A program made the translations under genes and the position numbers. Shown here piece after piece: positions 11,688 to 24,757 of a stretch of DNA of 60,000 nt. The DNA comes from Cryptomeria japonica (lineage: Eukaryota; Streptophyta; Pinopsida; Cupressales; Cupressaceae), in contig NC_081406.1 of assembly GCF_030272615.1 (NCBI RefSeq), positions 114,237,783 through 114,297,782 of the forward strand, written 5' to 3'. Positions within the stretch are counted from its first letter, which is position 1. Every line of letters begins with the position of its first letter. Below the pieces are notes generated by a model. It saw nothing but the letters and a program-made list of their open reading frames with translations. It had not been told where the DNA came from and ran no database searches.

Positions 11688-12790
11688 TTAAGAGAAATAA
11701 TGCTTCAGGAATTGTCCATGGACTGGAAATTCCTGCATTTCATCATCCATATTTTTCAAGAAATATGAATCCTTACCATTTAGGTCACAAACCACAAAAG
11801 GGCCAATCCATAGTGATTCAATTTTTTATGCTTTCCTTTATCCTGTCCTTTTGCATTCCACTAAAGAACCATGTCATCAATTTGAAACTTCCTTAGTGAT
11901 GTCCTTTTATCAAAAAGATACTTTGACTGCAACTGGATCTTCTGATTTTTCTTATGGGAAGAAGTCTTAAGCTCCTCCATTTCTACAATTTGGATCATTC
12001 GGTTTTCCATTGGTTCAGATACCTCCATGTCCTCATTCTGCAAAAACTTATACACTGGAAGTAGGTTATTTACTGGCAGTCTGGCTTGGGTACCATAAAC
12101 CAACTCAAAAGGTGACATTCCAATGGATTTTTTAACTGTTATTCTATCTGCCCACAGAGCTAACTTCAACTTTTGATCCCAAGATCTTTTATTTTCCTCT
12201 AGGATTTTCTTGATGATATTCAACAGGCTTTTATTGCTAGATTCTGCTTGTCCATTCCCCTGAGGGTGATAAGGTGATGAGTATGACATGAGTATACCGT
12301 GACTATTACAAAAGCCTACAAATTCTTCTGATCTGAAACACATAGCATTATCCATTAGCAATTTTGCAGGTGTTCCAAATCTAGTCACAATACTATCCAT
12401 CAGGAAATCAATGACAATTTTACTAGTAGCTCTTCTTGTAGGGATGGCTTCTATCCATTTGGTGAAATAATCAGTGGCCAGTATGATCCATCCATGACCT
12501 CTCCCTGACTTCTCAATAATTTCTCCAATAAAATCAATGCCCCACTGGACAAAAAGAGCTTCTACAGAGACTAGATTTAGGGGTAAGGCTCCTTCATACT
12601 TGAGCTTGGAGGAGAATCTTTGACATGGATCACATCTCTGAACATATGCATGGGTATCTTTAAATAAGGTGGGCCAATAATACCCAGCCTGTATTATCTT
12701 ACCAGCAGTAGTCTTAGCTGAATAGTGACCTCCACATACTCCATCATGCATTTCAATCAACACCTATTTAGCTTGAAATTCATCCAAACA
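11688..12790 (-). pseudogene. Gypsy-1 integrase
   Basis: The order is zinc-binding HHCC (HDGVCGGHY then CDPCQRF, 12760-12620), rve core with catalytic D (GIDFIGE, about 12530), D (LMDNAMCF, about 12350) and E (GQAESSNKSL, about 12240), then a C-terminal GPF-type module (LWIGPFVV, about 11790) ending LKHYFS and TAA at 11688-11690. All HHCC and DDE residues are present. TAG at 11861 replaces a likely glutamine after DDMVL, and an A-run frameshift near 11825 follows. There is no chromodomain, which fits Tat-like rather than chromovirus elements. Confidence 0.9.
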
Positions 12791-14470
12791 CATTAGTAAC
12801 TCTCCATCTCTTTTTCTCCAAAAAAGATCACCCTGAATGAGCACATACTTTTGGGACTTGAGTTTCAAAGTTCTTTTCTGATTGTATGCCATTTCTTCTA
12901 GGAGTATATCACCTCTCAACACTTGGATTATCTCTGTGTACCAAGGTTGCCTTTCAATACTGGTGACCAAAACATCTCTAACCTCAACATTGTGTATTTC
13001 TACATTCATGAGATTTGACTCAGTCATGAGCTTAGCCAAACCTAACCCTCTCACCAATTTGGTGATCTTTATCTCCAAGTTGAACTCCTGAATTCTATTG
13101 ATCCATCTGCATCTCTTCCCAGTAACCTTAGACTGAGACAAAATATCTTTAACTGCAGCATGTGGGACATAGGCAATGATGTTTGCATTCACTAGATATG
13201 GCCTAAAAACCTTAATAGCTTTAACTAGGGCATAAGCTTGTTTCTCCATGGTTTCATATTTTAGTTCTGCCGCCTGCAAAGATTTACTATAGAAGGCTAT
13301 GGGATGTTCATATCCTTCATTGTCCTTTTGTAGTAATACTGTAGCTACCGTATGATATGAAGCAAAAGAAAATAGAGAAAAAGGCTTACTATAATCAGGG
13401 GATTTCAACACTGGTGCCTCCTGGATTGCCTTCTTAATCTCATCAAAAGCTTTTGAAGCTTCTTGATCCCAATGAAACTTTGTGTCCTTCTTAAGCAATT
13501 TGACAATAGGCTTCACTATCTCTACAAAGTTTGCAATGAATCTCCTGACAAAATTTACTTTACCTAAAAAAGATTGGATACCTTTCACATTTTTAGGTTC
13601 AGAAACCCTATTGATTGCTTCAATTCTCTCAGGGTCTATTCTTACCCCTTCCTTGGAAACTATGTGTCCCAGTAACTTTTCTTCAGTGACCCCAAAATGA
13701 CATTTCTTGGGATTCAGTGATACACCAAATTCCAAGGCCTTATTGAACACCTTTTCTACATGTCCACAATGATCATTAGCCCTTTTAGAGAAACAAGTAA
13801 GGTCATCTTGATATACCACCATGATGATGTTTATGAATTCTTTGAAAGCTACATCCATAGCTCTCTGAAATGTAGCTCCTGCATTTTTTAGCCCGAATGG
13901 CATTCTCACATATACATAAGTTCCCCATGGAGTAGTGAAAGTTGTCTTGAACTGTTCAGACTCCTTTAGCAACACTTGATTATATCTTGAGAAACCATCC
14001 ATCATGGATGAAAGATCACAACCTATCACTCTTTGTAGCATTGCTTCCATATTTGGGGATGAGTAATTATCTTTTAGGGAAGCAACATTCAGATTCCTAA
14101 AATCTACACACATTCTGATATCTCCATTCTTCTTCCTTACTGGGACCAGATTAGAGACCCATGAAGAATGCCTTATTGGTTTGATAATCCCCCCTTCTCT
14201 CAATTTGGTCAACTCTTGTTGCATTTTAGTTTCTAATAAGGGGTTAATAGGTCTCTATTTCTGTCTGAAAGGCTTAGCATCTGGAAGTAAAGGAACTTCA
14301 TGCTAAAAAAGATCTTGTCTATATGCCTTTAGGTCTTCATAAGACCAAGAAAAGACATGCTTATACCTTTTCAATAAATTGGTAAGGTTAGTCCTAACAT
14401 GAGGGGGTAATTTCTTTCCAATATATACCAACTTAGGGGATGATTCTGTCCCCAGGTTTACCTCCTCTAA
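12764..14470 (-). pseudogene. Gypsy-1 reverse transcriptase and degraded RNase H
   Basis: RT spans about 14240-13560, with KLREGGIIKPIRHSSW, the VRKKNGDIRMCVDFRNLN block and MPFGLKNAGATFQRAMD. The active site is YQDD at 13802-13813, where most Ty3/gypsy enzymes have YVDD or YIDD. The gypsy-type RNase H follows at about 13430-12950. Its first catalytic Asp block reads FSFAS instead of YTDAS, and the third block reads YVPHAA instead of YTDHKP, so it is probably inactive. The spacer to integrase continues LFWRKRDGELLMCLDEFQAK. Sense stops between 14260 and 14310 interrupt the link to the upstream RNase H. Confidence 0.9.
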
Positions 14471-14494
14471 TTCTTCCAACTTAGTGGTAGACTG

Positions 14495-15170
14495 CTAAAG
14501 TAAATGACTATCATTATAACTAAATATGCTTTCTATCTCTACCAGCCCTTTAGGTATTTCATTGGTTTCCAACTGGACAACATCATTTCCAAACACTGTC
14601 TCTCTATTGTCCACCACTTCCACCAGTGCATTACAATCAATCTTTTGTCCATCATAATCATCAACACATTGAATAAAACTAAGAATGTCTTCATCATCAG
14701 CAAAAACTTGCCAATTGTACACATTATCAGGAATAGCAGGCCTAGATTTTATTTCCACAGTGGAAATACCGGTCAGCGTTGCATCATCATTTTTCAAAGC
14801 AACATTAGCTAGGAAATCTGCCATGATATTTTTTGTTTGCTCTATCCAATTAATAGAAAATGCATAAAAATGCTCAATAACATCCCAAACAACATGCTTA
14901 TACTGCTTTAATTTATCATTTTTGGATGCATATTTAGATCTTACCTGAGAGACAACCAATTCTGAATCCCCCATCACTTTCAACAATTGGATTCCATGCC
15001 TTTTTGCAACCTCAAGTCCTAGTAATAAGGCTTCATACTCTGCAGTATTATTTGTGCACTGGAATGCCAATAAAAATGAATATTTAAAAGTTATACCTGA
15101 CGGGGATACAAAAGAACCCTTGCTCCCGATCCTTCTTTGGAGCAAGCCCGATCAAAATACATCTGCCACA
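14495..15170 (-). pseudogene. Gypsy-1 additional RNase H (aRNH-like) between protease and RT
   Basis: This is a second RNase H, distinct from the one fused after RT. On the minus strand: MYFDRACSKEGSG (first Asp; Gypsy-2 has the usual DGA), NNTAEYEALLLGL (Glu), VMGDSELVVSQV (Asp) and MADFLANVA (last Asp). All four carboxylates are present. The T-run frameshift near 15120 splits it from gag-PR. Acquisition of an extra RNase H is known for Tat-type elements. Its position ahead of RT here is read directly from the sequence. A linker of 100 or more acidic residues leads into RT. Confidence 0.85.
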
Positions 15171-15318
15171 ACCCATACTGTTGTGCTTATAGCTCAACTA
15201 CAATTGGGTCAGTATTCTTCAATTGAGGTGAAATTGGTTGAAGTCTAAAATTATCTAAATCTACATCAATCATACAATTAAGCATACCAGGGTCTACATT
15301 TTCAATCACCCTAGGAGC

Positions 15319-18300
15319 TCATGGTTCTCTATATAATTTGACCTGATTACCACCAATAGGAATGGTAGCATAAGATAAGTCCAATTGAACATTTCCTCCT
15401 ACTGCTGCTGTCCATTGTTTGGAAAGTAACATACCATAATGGGGTTTAGTGTCAATAACAATAACATCCATTTTGTAAGTGGCTTCAAGAAATGCTGCTA
15501 TTTTTACTTCCACATCTTTCATTGTACCTATCACAGGTACTTCTCTATTATCCATAGCATAGCATTTCTCATACACAATGGTTACTGATAACCCTAATTC
15601 TTTCATAACACCATAAGGCATTACATTAGAAGCAGCCCCTGAATCTATCATGTAGTTTTTAATCAACCGGTTATTGACTAACAAAGTAACATAGAAAGGA
15701 TCTACCTGAGAAGGCTCCTGGGTGATAGTGGTTCCAACATAAACCTCTAAAGTTTGGAACTCTTGATCCTTTCCAACTTTAGCTAAACCAGTGGGTAATA
15801 CTATGTCACTATCAGATATACTAGAGGATAAAGACAAAGTTGCATCCTTATGTTCTTTAATCTTTAGCAATTCTACTAATGGAATAGTGACTTTCATTAG
15901 AGTTAGAGCTTGGGCCATATCAAATGTAGAATTATTGCATTTTTCAGTATTAACCCTAACCTTTTGTGTTTTGAATTGACTAGCCCTTTTCACTATCTCT
16001 ACTCCTTGTAAATCACCAATTTTAGTATCATCTATGCCTTTAGGTACATTTTTAATTGTTTCCCCTTTCTCTTGATAGACCTCAGGAACAGTAGTAGTAC
16101 TACTTGTTGCACCTCTTTTTGTAACTTCCTTTCCAAACATAGAACCCGACTCACCCTGATCAGTGTCCCTCTTGGTGATCCTCAAATTATAGTTGTGTTT
16201 TGCTTTGGCAATTGTATCCTTAGTGAGATTTCTGACTTCTTCCTCACTGGGCCTTCTAAGATGAACCTCTTCATCTTCAATTGTTACCACATTCAATGTA
16301 GGATGCCAGCCTAAGGCTAACTGTCCTTGGACTAGCTTTTCATTATCCAGCACATCACTGTATTCACTTTGCACAGATTCCTCATCACTTTCTTTAATGG
16401 TTTCAAACATATTAATGTCAGGCTCTGCTTCTAGTCTCATAGATTCTTCCAGAGCTTGAGCCACTGCACATTGATGAGGGGAATGTGGTCCATCACAAGC
16501 AATACACCAAGGGGTATTTTCTATATTGTGAACAATTTTCCCTTTCAAGGGATCTAGTGTGTCTTGACTCTGGGCAATTTTGGGCTTCTCAATTTGGGGT
16601 TTACCATCCTTCCAATTGGTATTATAGGGCATATCATGTAATCTAGGGGGTCTATCTTGCCAGTTATAGTGAGGTTTATCATTTTTATTAACCTTGGTAG
16701 TCAAATCTTTCATGGAAGTAACCAACTTCTCTATTTTGTCATCCTCTTTAGCAACTTTGTTGGGTTGCTGTTTGGTTTCTTGCCATAATCTACCATCTGT
16801 CCTCCTTCCTAATTTTCCAGATGTTTTTCTATTACTTTCTACATTTATGGCAATTCTAAAAGCATATCTCAAATTATGGGGATTTTTATCTCTTAAGATA
16901 TAGGCCATCTTGGAATCAAATGCATTGTAGTATGTGTTAAGACACATGTTATCATCCAGCCTCATCACTTGATACAATCTGTGCATGGCTTTTTGGAATC
17001 TAGCATTGAAATCAGTGACCATTTCATTTTTAGATTTTCTAATGTTATTGAACTCATTTAGCATGAAACTTATATTAGTCTTGTCACCATACTGCTCTTG
17101 AAAACAATTTTTAAAATCTTCCCATGAACCTATGCTACTTACTGGAAAACCTCTGTACCAATCTCTTGCATCATCAGCTAGGGATTGAACAAACAGTTTC
17201 ATAATAACATCTTCATCTGCTATCTCATAATCATTTATTAAATCCCCAAAAGATTTCAAATGTTCCTCAGCACTAATTGCATTGTTCCCAACAAATTTAT
17301 GAAGTCTGTCTCTTAACTCAGTGGGAACATAATTCGGATACCCTGGGATCCCATCAAAAAACAATTCCCTATATTGTTCTAAATTGGTTGGCCTTCTTTG
17401 AAAAGGGGTAATAGCACTGTTATTTCCCATGGTCATTTTAGCTTTTGAGATTGGAGATAGAGGTGCTTGGGTGTACTAGTTATTCGAGGGTATTTGACTT
17501 ACTGAGACAATATTAGCATGTACTGCAGGTTGAGTATTAACCTGAGGAGGAGAAAAATGTTAGGGATTAGGCTTGCTAAGATCTTCTGATGGGAATATAA
17601 TAGGGGGAGCCTTTAAGTAGTTAATCTTTCTTTTTACTTCTTGATTCGCTGCTTCTAACTCAGCCTTTTCTAGTTCCATTTGGAGATCTTCCTTTTCCTT
17701 CCTCATCCTCTCCATCTCTCTCTCATGTGCTAGAATCCTATGAGAGATCTCTTCTATAGTTTTAGACTCTATTCCATCATCTACCCATTTCTATTTTCCT
17801 TTATCTAAATTAGCTTTAGGAGGCTGGAAGTTATTAGATACTTCCCTAATTGGTTGGGCTATTGACTTACTAGCTTGTCTAGTTTTAGGGACTAGGATTT
17901 CCCTAATCACAGGGCCTTCCTCATCACTTTTTTCTTTTTCCTTAGCAAGCATTTCAAGATCAGCTATCTGTCTAAGAAGCCTATCTCTTTCCATTAATTT
18001 GGCTTTAACTTCCTTCTCCTTATTTTCCTCCTTTTGGGCTCTTAGGGAGATTAAATGATGGACTCTTTTGTTTAGATCTTCAATCTCTTGAGACATCTTA
18101 TCATCATCAGGGAAGTTTTCTTCAAAATCTGATGCATTAATTTGATCTATGTCAATTAGACTAATGTTCCCATCTATTGTCCTAGGAACAGAGTGCCTAA
18201 TTGCATTTGAACTGGTTCTATCTTTTGCAGAAATACTAGCATGAGATAGATCTTGATTTAAAATAGGTGCATCATCAATATTTCCAAATAATCCTGAATG

Positions 18301-18531
18301 GAACCTTAAAATATCATGCTCCGAATCTCTAGAAGATGAATTAGACTTTCCATAGACAGGTCGATCAGGCATCATACCAGTATTATTATTTTTTTGAACC
18401 CATGCAACATTCGATGGCTCATGCCACACAAATCTCTTCTGGCCTCTTCATGACTGTTCTGATAGACCTTCTTGCAGAGTTTCACGGGGATGTTTCTTCA
18501 TAAATGATCTTGTGTTCTTTGTCCCTTGCAT
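15319..18531 (-). pseudogene. Gypsy-1 gag and protease
   Basis: One frame runs from ATG 18531 (MQGTKNTRSFMKK) to 15319, broken by TGA at 18448, TAG at 17788, further stops at 17470-17580, and a final TGA where Gypsy-2 has CGA (Arg). Parts in order: an N-terminal charged coiled coil (about 18070-17920 and 17750-17620), the capsid-like region (RDRLHKF to DDARDWYRG, about 17340-17150), a zinc motif CIACDGPHSPHQC (about 16465-16503, spacing C-x2-C-x3-H-x4-C), an acidic linker, and an aspartic protease with DSGAASNVMPYG near 15625-15650. Gag and pol are in one frame in Gypsy-2, suggesting a single polyprotein. Confidence 0.88.
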
Positions 18532-18585
18532 CTCGCTTGTCTTCCTTTTAGAAAATTCGTATCTCACAAGGACTGGTTCAATAGT

Positions 18586-18598
18586 AGTAGAGTCACCA
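18586..18598 (-). promoter_or_regulatory. Second primer-binding-site-like motif
   Basis: TGGTGACTCTAC repeats the first bases of the primer-binding site about 126 nt further downstream. The copy in Gypsy-2 is at 53387-53399. Whether a tRNA uses it is unknown. Confidence 0.4.
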
Positions 18599-18706
18599 CC
18601 CACAGAACTATGGGAATTATGAAAACAAGCAGTCTTATCCACAAACAAAATAATTTTCTTCACAAGCTTTCAAAACAAATCCGTGTTTATATCTTTATTG
18701 TAACTC

Positions 18707-18724
18707 TCCCCAATAGAGTCACCA
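18707..18724 (-). promoter_or_regulatory. Gypsy-1 primer-binding site
   Basis: TGGTGACTCTATTGGGGA begins 4 nt after the 5' LTR end. Its complement ends in CCA, as a tRNA 3' end should. Gypsy-2 has TGGCAACTCTGTTGGGGA. I did not assign the tRNA. Confidence 0.8.
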
Positions 18725-18728
18725 CTTT

Positions 18729-19668
18729 TGTTATCTTCAAAATCTAATTCCCTTTAACATCCTCAAAATAATATGTTTTAAAGCTTGGTGCAGAAAGAGA
18801 TATCAAAGATAAGGAAATTCTCAAGACAACATATGACAAGGTTTGATTAGACCTTCTACACTTCGGGCTTACTCAGAGCCCAGGTGGGTATACCTTTGTG
18901 AATTAAATTCACACTTTCAAACATAAACCCACAACAAACCAGTCCAGAAAACCAGTGGGTCTATTCACCTTGAAATCAACTGAAAAAAAACAATAAAAAT
19001 TGTACTTATGTTGAGCATTTTTTATCAACAAAAGTATGCAATAAACAACTTCAATTTAATACCAAAGCCTTATCCAAGGTCACAGAGTCATCTAAACTCA
19101 AATAAGACTCCTCAAACAAAACATTTTATGCTTCCCGTTGACTTGGTTTCTATCAATCCTTGTATATGCCTGACACCTACAAGAACTCAAGTGTTATAAA
19201 CCAAGCTATGGTCATCAGAATTCAAAGTTCATTCCAGAGAATTTACTGATATGAGTGGTCCCCACCTCTTTAATTTCCCTCCTAAAGAGAAAAGCTAAAG
19301 AACACTTATACTAAAATTGCTTTGCAATTCTATTCAAACAGAACAACCTTGGATTATTCAGAATGAAAACAGTAAACAAATTTGCGAATAAACTTGAAGA
19401 CAACATAGAGCTTTACTCAAAACCGATGGTCTGTATATTGATATTTAGTTCAAAAAGTATTACAAGAAATTTTGATTCTCCATTAAACTTAGAAAAGCTC
19501 AAATAAATTTCTACAGCATTTTCTTACAATTTTTTGCGATCTCCTTTCCTCTAGTCCTGGTATCCATTTATAACAACATGGATGCACAAAGCTTCGGACT
19601 TCTCGAGGAGAGTTTGTTACAATTATTTCTTTCAAAATAAAGAGGTTACAAGCTATTCGCAAAAACAG
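18729..19668 (-). other. LTR tail after ORF0 (no gene seen), Gypsy-1 5' LTR
   Basis: This 940-bp non-coding tail is collinear with 5312-6251 and 52316-53256. I see no supported gene. It would be the 3' part of U5 and the leader of gag-pol RNA. Confidence 0.6.
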
Positions 19669-22600
19669 TTACAAGCTCTTTTCAGCCTCTGCAGTTACTT
19701 CAACATGTTGTTCGGTTGCAACCTCTTCTATCTTTTCAGGGGCACTCTCCAACTGCTTTGGATCCTGGGTGGCATATTTAGTTGCCCACTCACTATATAT
19801 CTCTTTTGTCAGCCATGAAAAATTAATCACACATCTTTAATTTTATTAAACCTTTTCCAAGAATTCCTTAGTTTGTTGACTTCTGAGTTACGAAGACCAT
19901 AATGTGACTTAATTTTTTCTATCTCTTGTATTGTCACAACAAAGAAAGAAGTATCATCAAGATCAATGATTCCTTTAACTCTTGCTAACAATTTGGCTTC
20001 TATCTCCTTAAGCCATATCTGCTTATCTTTTAACTAATCCTGATTAGCAAAAATTCCTAGGAGCAACTCAAAAACTTGATCAGTGTACTCGTTCTTGCAC
20101 AAATTAACCTTCCTATCCACATTATCCACCTCTGCTACCAATTGCATTAAGACATTAGCGAGGTCAGAAGTGGATTTAATAATGGGATTGGCTCTTGCTT
20201 CATCACAGGATACACACATGAACTCTAGATCTTCCTCCCTAGGCCTCCATCTATCAAGAATGCATGTCAAAATGGCCTTATCTCTCCTCATCTCATTCCA
20301 TATTTCCATAATTTTACTTACATTGTTATAAAGCAATGAGGCATTTACTATATCTGCAAAACTGAAAATTGTAGCTCTTATTTTCTCCTCATATTTCTCT
20401 GCATATAAGGCCTGAGCCTATTTCAAATTTTATAACTCCTGGGGAGTGATTTCAATCATCTAAGAGCTGGAAGGTGCTGGAGATGGTGGAAGTTCAATGA
20501 TAGGGCTAGTAGGTGGAGGTCTTGTAGGAGAAGAGGAAATCATTAGTGTTGAAGACTCACCTTGTTGGTATTGTCCCATCAACTGGCTCTGCAATTTAGC
20601 AATGATGCTATCTTTACCTCTTACCTCCTCCTTGGCACTATTATAGGCCTTTAAAACTGTTTCCAACTTAATTTGGAGGGCCTCTTTTTATTTGGATTCC
20701 TTCTCTTCCACTGCAACACTGAATTTTGCAGTTTCTAACATAGTGCTAGCAGCCTCTACTACCCCTGTACTCTGCACTCTCTTTACCATCATTTCGCCGA
20801 GGTAACTTGACCCTGGGGTGTCTTTGCCTTTCTTGCTTTCATTCCTCTTGAGAGACCACATAACTAATGCAGCATTATCCTTATTGAAAGTAACACCTTC
20901 CATGGGTTTAGTTTCTTTTCTTACTACATCTAATACCAGGGCATCTGCAATATCCCACTCTGGTAAGATAAGCACTCTAGCTTGTGCTACTGTATCTCTT
21001 CCCTGCTCAGGGGTGATGGTTTTGAATTCTTCCATCATCTCTTGTTTTATTTCTTCTTCCACTGAGGCTGGATCTTTATTGGGCTGCTCAGCCTTTCTTG
21101 TCTCACATCTAGCATTATATCTATCTATATGCTATTTCCAAATGAATTGCATAAATGCTTCCGATGTGACAAAATTGTCATCAGCTAGAAAGGCACTACT
21201 TGCCTTTTTTATCTCAGGATCCCACTCCTGGCCTTTAAATTTAGTAGAGGTGATATCCATTTCAGCATCAATGGGTTCTTTTGGCATCCCTTCCTCCACT
21301 TCATCATAGGTGTATGCAATTTCCCCTAAACTACCCAATTGCAAGAGGTATTCAGTTGCTGCTTGTTCATCTCCTATATGGATAGGGGATTGGGATGGAG
21401 AATACAAAGGTGTATCTGATTGCACTTCCTTCCCCACCCTTTTCTTCTTTGGGTTGTCTTGGATGTCAATGACATCTTGTATCTTCCTCTTTCCTTTGGA
21501 TGTAGAGGGCTCCCCTATTGTAGGCACTATCACACTATAACCTGATTTTTCGTGCAATGTGTAATCACCAGGAGGAATTGCTTTGCTAGAAGCTAACCTA
21601 CTTAGGATCATTCTGGCTTTTTTAGGGTTGCTCTTAATCACAGCTTCTTTCTTCTCCTTCAGTGTTTGCATCACATCCTCAAAGCAAACAATCAAAAACT
21701 TTATTTTCTCTTCTACTGGGAAGAAGCTAGACAATGGGTCATAGCTAGCATCAAACTGATGCACAAAATCCAAGGCTTTCTTATAAGCCACCCACTTTTC
21801 TTTCCTTATCTCCTACTCATCTAGATCAAACTCATTTTTGATGAGGTCTTCAAGAAACTAGAATTGATGAGGTCTACCTCTGCATGCTACCTTCTTTCTA
21901 AACACACCATTCAAGAAGTCCTTTGGATTAGCACACCTGGACACTGCAGTGGACAAATGATAAGGTTTGAGGAAATCATCAAAGCAGTTCCAGCCTCCCT
22001 TTGTTATTACGAATTGGTGGGCTATGGTAGCTGCAGGGAAAATAGTCCCTTTACCTCTGCCTGTCAACTCTACTTCTTGTAGGCCACCAATTTGCCTAAG
22101 GATCTCTGCTATTCCCACTTTGAGAGGGACCTAGTAAGGTAACAAAAATGGAGTGCCCCTGAAACCAAAAACTCTGAAAACTATGGAGACTGGATATAAA
22201 TAAATGTCACCCCAATTATGAACAATTTTTATATTCTCTACGAATTCTTTTGGCCTTATGAATTCCAAAAGAACCTTGGGGACTCTTAGGTTATCAGAGC
22301 AGAGGAGAGTCCTTATTTTGGATGCAAAATATTTATCAAACTTCAAAAAACTAGCATCCTCTCTGTCCCATGACAACACAATACTCCATAATTGTACTGG
22401 CATTTTTTTCCCTTCCTTCTCCTTAACCAAGTCTAGTCCACTAGCAAAATAATCACCACCTTTGAAGAGAAAAAGGTGCATTAGGAGTGAATACCATCTG
22501 AAAGGTCTGTCCACCTTTCCATTCTTTATTCCTATTAACCCTCCATGAATAGCTTTGGCAAAGAAAGAGGCATAATCAAATGTGATAGCAAGAGAAGGAT

Positions 22601-23309
22601 TCAAAATCTGGACAATCATTAGCAAGTAATGATTCGGCATATTTGCCTCAGCATCTTCTCCTAGAACTTGACAAAGTGCCCAGTACATTCCTTTAGCCCT
22701 CAGGGTAAACATACTTAATGAGAAGGGCTCTTGTGTGTTAGGTCCTACAACTGTTAACCCTCCTATTTTCACAAAAAGTTCCTTAAGAGGCCCATTCCTA
22801 AGATGACTCCTCTGTGCACTATAAATTTGGGCTAATGATGTGAAATTTATAGGCTCTAGGAAGTTTGTGAACTCATTAAGCCCGAATGCCATCCTAAACT
22901 CTTCAGCATTAATTTCAACAAGGGTTTTTCTATTTACATCCCGGATGCATTTTGTGACTGGATCATAATTTAACGCCATTTGGGTTAGCAGGTCTGTATC
23001 CATGAATACTCCTGGGACAACTAGTTTTCCAACATCCAGTTCCCAGATACTATTTTGCGGGGCAGCAGAATTTCTCATTCCAAATCCCACTTTAAATAAC
23101 CCCAACCCAGACAGTCCAACCTGTGGGTCTCTCAACCAATTGCCCTTGTCATATAATCCTTCTCCTAATTTTAGACGGAGAGCCCTGGGCACTAACTCTT
23201 TAGCCTTTGATGCCTGATTGGTTGACAATGTCAACTAATCTAAAAAATCATCACATACACTTCTTTCTAAATAGTTAACCTTGCTGGAGAATTCCCTTTT
23301 AGGAGCCAT
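19669..23309 (-). pseudogene. LTR-encoded ORF0, Gypsy-1 5' LTR copy
   Basis: ATG at 23309 (MAPKREF) to TAA at 19669. The length is one base short of 1,214 codons because of a single deletion near 19830. Stops: TAG at codon 25, TAG after RPHQF at 21858-21860 (codon 484), TAG after FIWK near 21135, and several TAG at glutamine positions near 20430-20460 and 20036. Visible parts: residues 25-480, a globular unrecognised region (GLYDKGNWLRDPQVG, HNWGDIYLYPVS); about 605-625, a basic nuclear-localisation-like patch (KGKRK, PKKKRVGK); 630-645, S/T-P repeats; 860-912, a coiled coil; 923-947, a proline-rich hinge; then a helical C-terminal domain. Function unknown. Confidence 0.8.
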
Positions 23310-23899
23310 TTTGTAAATGCAAGAAATAAATGCCACTCTTAAACAACTCTGCGAAGAATTAATTATCTATTTTAGAACACTGCACAAGAATTGCTACACA
23401 AAAATACAAGAGAACCTATTCTTTGCTTGAAGGAATTTGCTCTGCAACTGAACCGACTTGCTCTGTATATCAGGAAAATAACTTTGCGTCTGCTCTTTTG
23501 CAAAATCCTTTAAAAGATATCTTTACCCGGTTGTTAGGAAATCAAATATTTGTACTCAGGGCCTCAACTATAACATTGATTCCGCATGCTTTGGCCGTCC
23601 CTTCGAAATTGAATACATACAAGAATTCATATTTTTCGCTCCAACGGGTCACAATATTCCTGCAAGTGCTTCATTTTGTTCTTTCGCAACTTTGCGAGGC
23701 ATAACTATTGGCCAGCTTAGTCCTACGAAATAACGCCAACCGTTCGATCAAAAGAAACTTGATCGAGTGTTAGATTAACTGATGGCTTTGGCTTTTCTCT
23801 GGGTCTCACTTCTCTATTGGCTACATAATACCACGTGGCGGCTGATCATTGGCCTTCAAATCCCCTTCACATTCCACTTGATACTGGCCGCATGTTTTT

Positions 23900-23907
23900 C
23901 TTTTATA
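23900..23907 (-). promoter_or_regulatory. LTR TATA box (Gypsy-1 5' LTR)
   Basis: TATAAAAG on the minus strand, 591 nt before the ORF0 ATG and directly after the repeat array. Transcription from here would make ORF0 the first frame of the genomic RNA. Confidence 0.6.
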
Positions 23908-23939
23908 CCGACAGTTCCACCTTGGCGGGCCCACACTTT

Positions 23940-24757
23940 CTTCTTAGATCCAGGTCATCATCATGACACGTGGACGGTTCTCGTTCACTCTCGCTATATC
24001 GTAGGCATAAAGAGTGAGCACCTTACCTTCGCAAAATAGCACGGACCGTTGGATCATCTCTCAAGGTGATTGGTGTTTAATCCTCTGAAAAGGCTCTCAG
24101 GAGGGGTGGGCTCACTGACTCGTCGTGAACACCTGGCACCCATTCACTTTCAACGCTCGTTTGTCAGTCTGTTATTTGCCAAAAGAAAACCACGGGGCCC
24201 CACTTTCATCTCAACAACTGCATCCTCCAGGTCATCATCATGACACGTGGACGGTTCTCATTCACTCTCGCTATTTTGCGGGCATAAAGAGTGAGCACCT
24301 TACCTTCGTGAAATAGCACAGACTGTTGGATCATCTCGCAACGTGATCGGCGTTTAATCCTTTGAAAAGGCTCTCAAGAGGGGTGGGCCCGCTAACTCGT
24401 CGTGAACACCTGGAACCCAGTCACTTTAGGTGCTGATTTGTCACTCTGTTATTTGCCAAAAGAAAACCATGGGGCCCCACTTTCATCTCAACAGCTGCAT
24501 CCTCCAGGTTATCATCATGATACGTGGATGGATCTCGTTCACTCTCGCTATTTCGCAGGCATAAAGAGTGAGCACCTTACCTTCACAAAATAGTGTGGAC
24601 CATTGGATCATCTCTCAACGTGATCGGCATTTAATCCTCTTAAAAGGCTCTCAGGAGGGGTGGGCCCGCTGACTCGTCGTGAACACTTGGCACCCAGTCA
24701 CTTTCGGCGCTGATCTGTCGCTCTATCATTTGCCAAAAGAAAACCATGGGGCTCTAG
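23940..24757 (-). repeat. 277-bp tandem repeat array, about 3 copies
   Basis: CAGGTCATCATCATGAC recurs at 23951, 24228 and 24505, with a degenerate copy near 24782. Each unit holds ACACGTGG, GGGCCC and an inverted pair of the CTATTTCG...CGAAATAG type. Copy number matches the 3' LTR but is two units fewer than in Gypsy-2. Confidence 0.87.

Noticed and set aside
11561-11896. Plus-strand frame of 111 codons across the Gypsy-1 3' LTR boundary
   Set aside because: Antisense to the integrase C-terminus and the LTR start, with a low-complexity Lys/Thr-rich product.
20818-21309. Antisense open frame of 163 codons in ORF0 (also 50746-51165 and 7402-7716)
   Set aside because: It mirrors the codon bias of the sense frame, has no recognisable domain, and is broken differently in each copy. 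The sense frame explains it.
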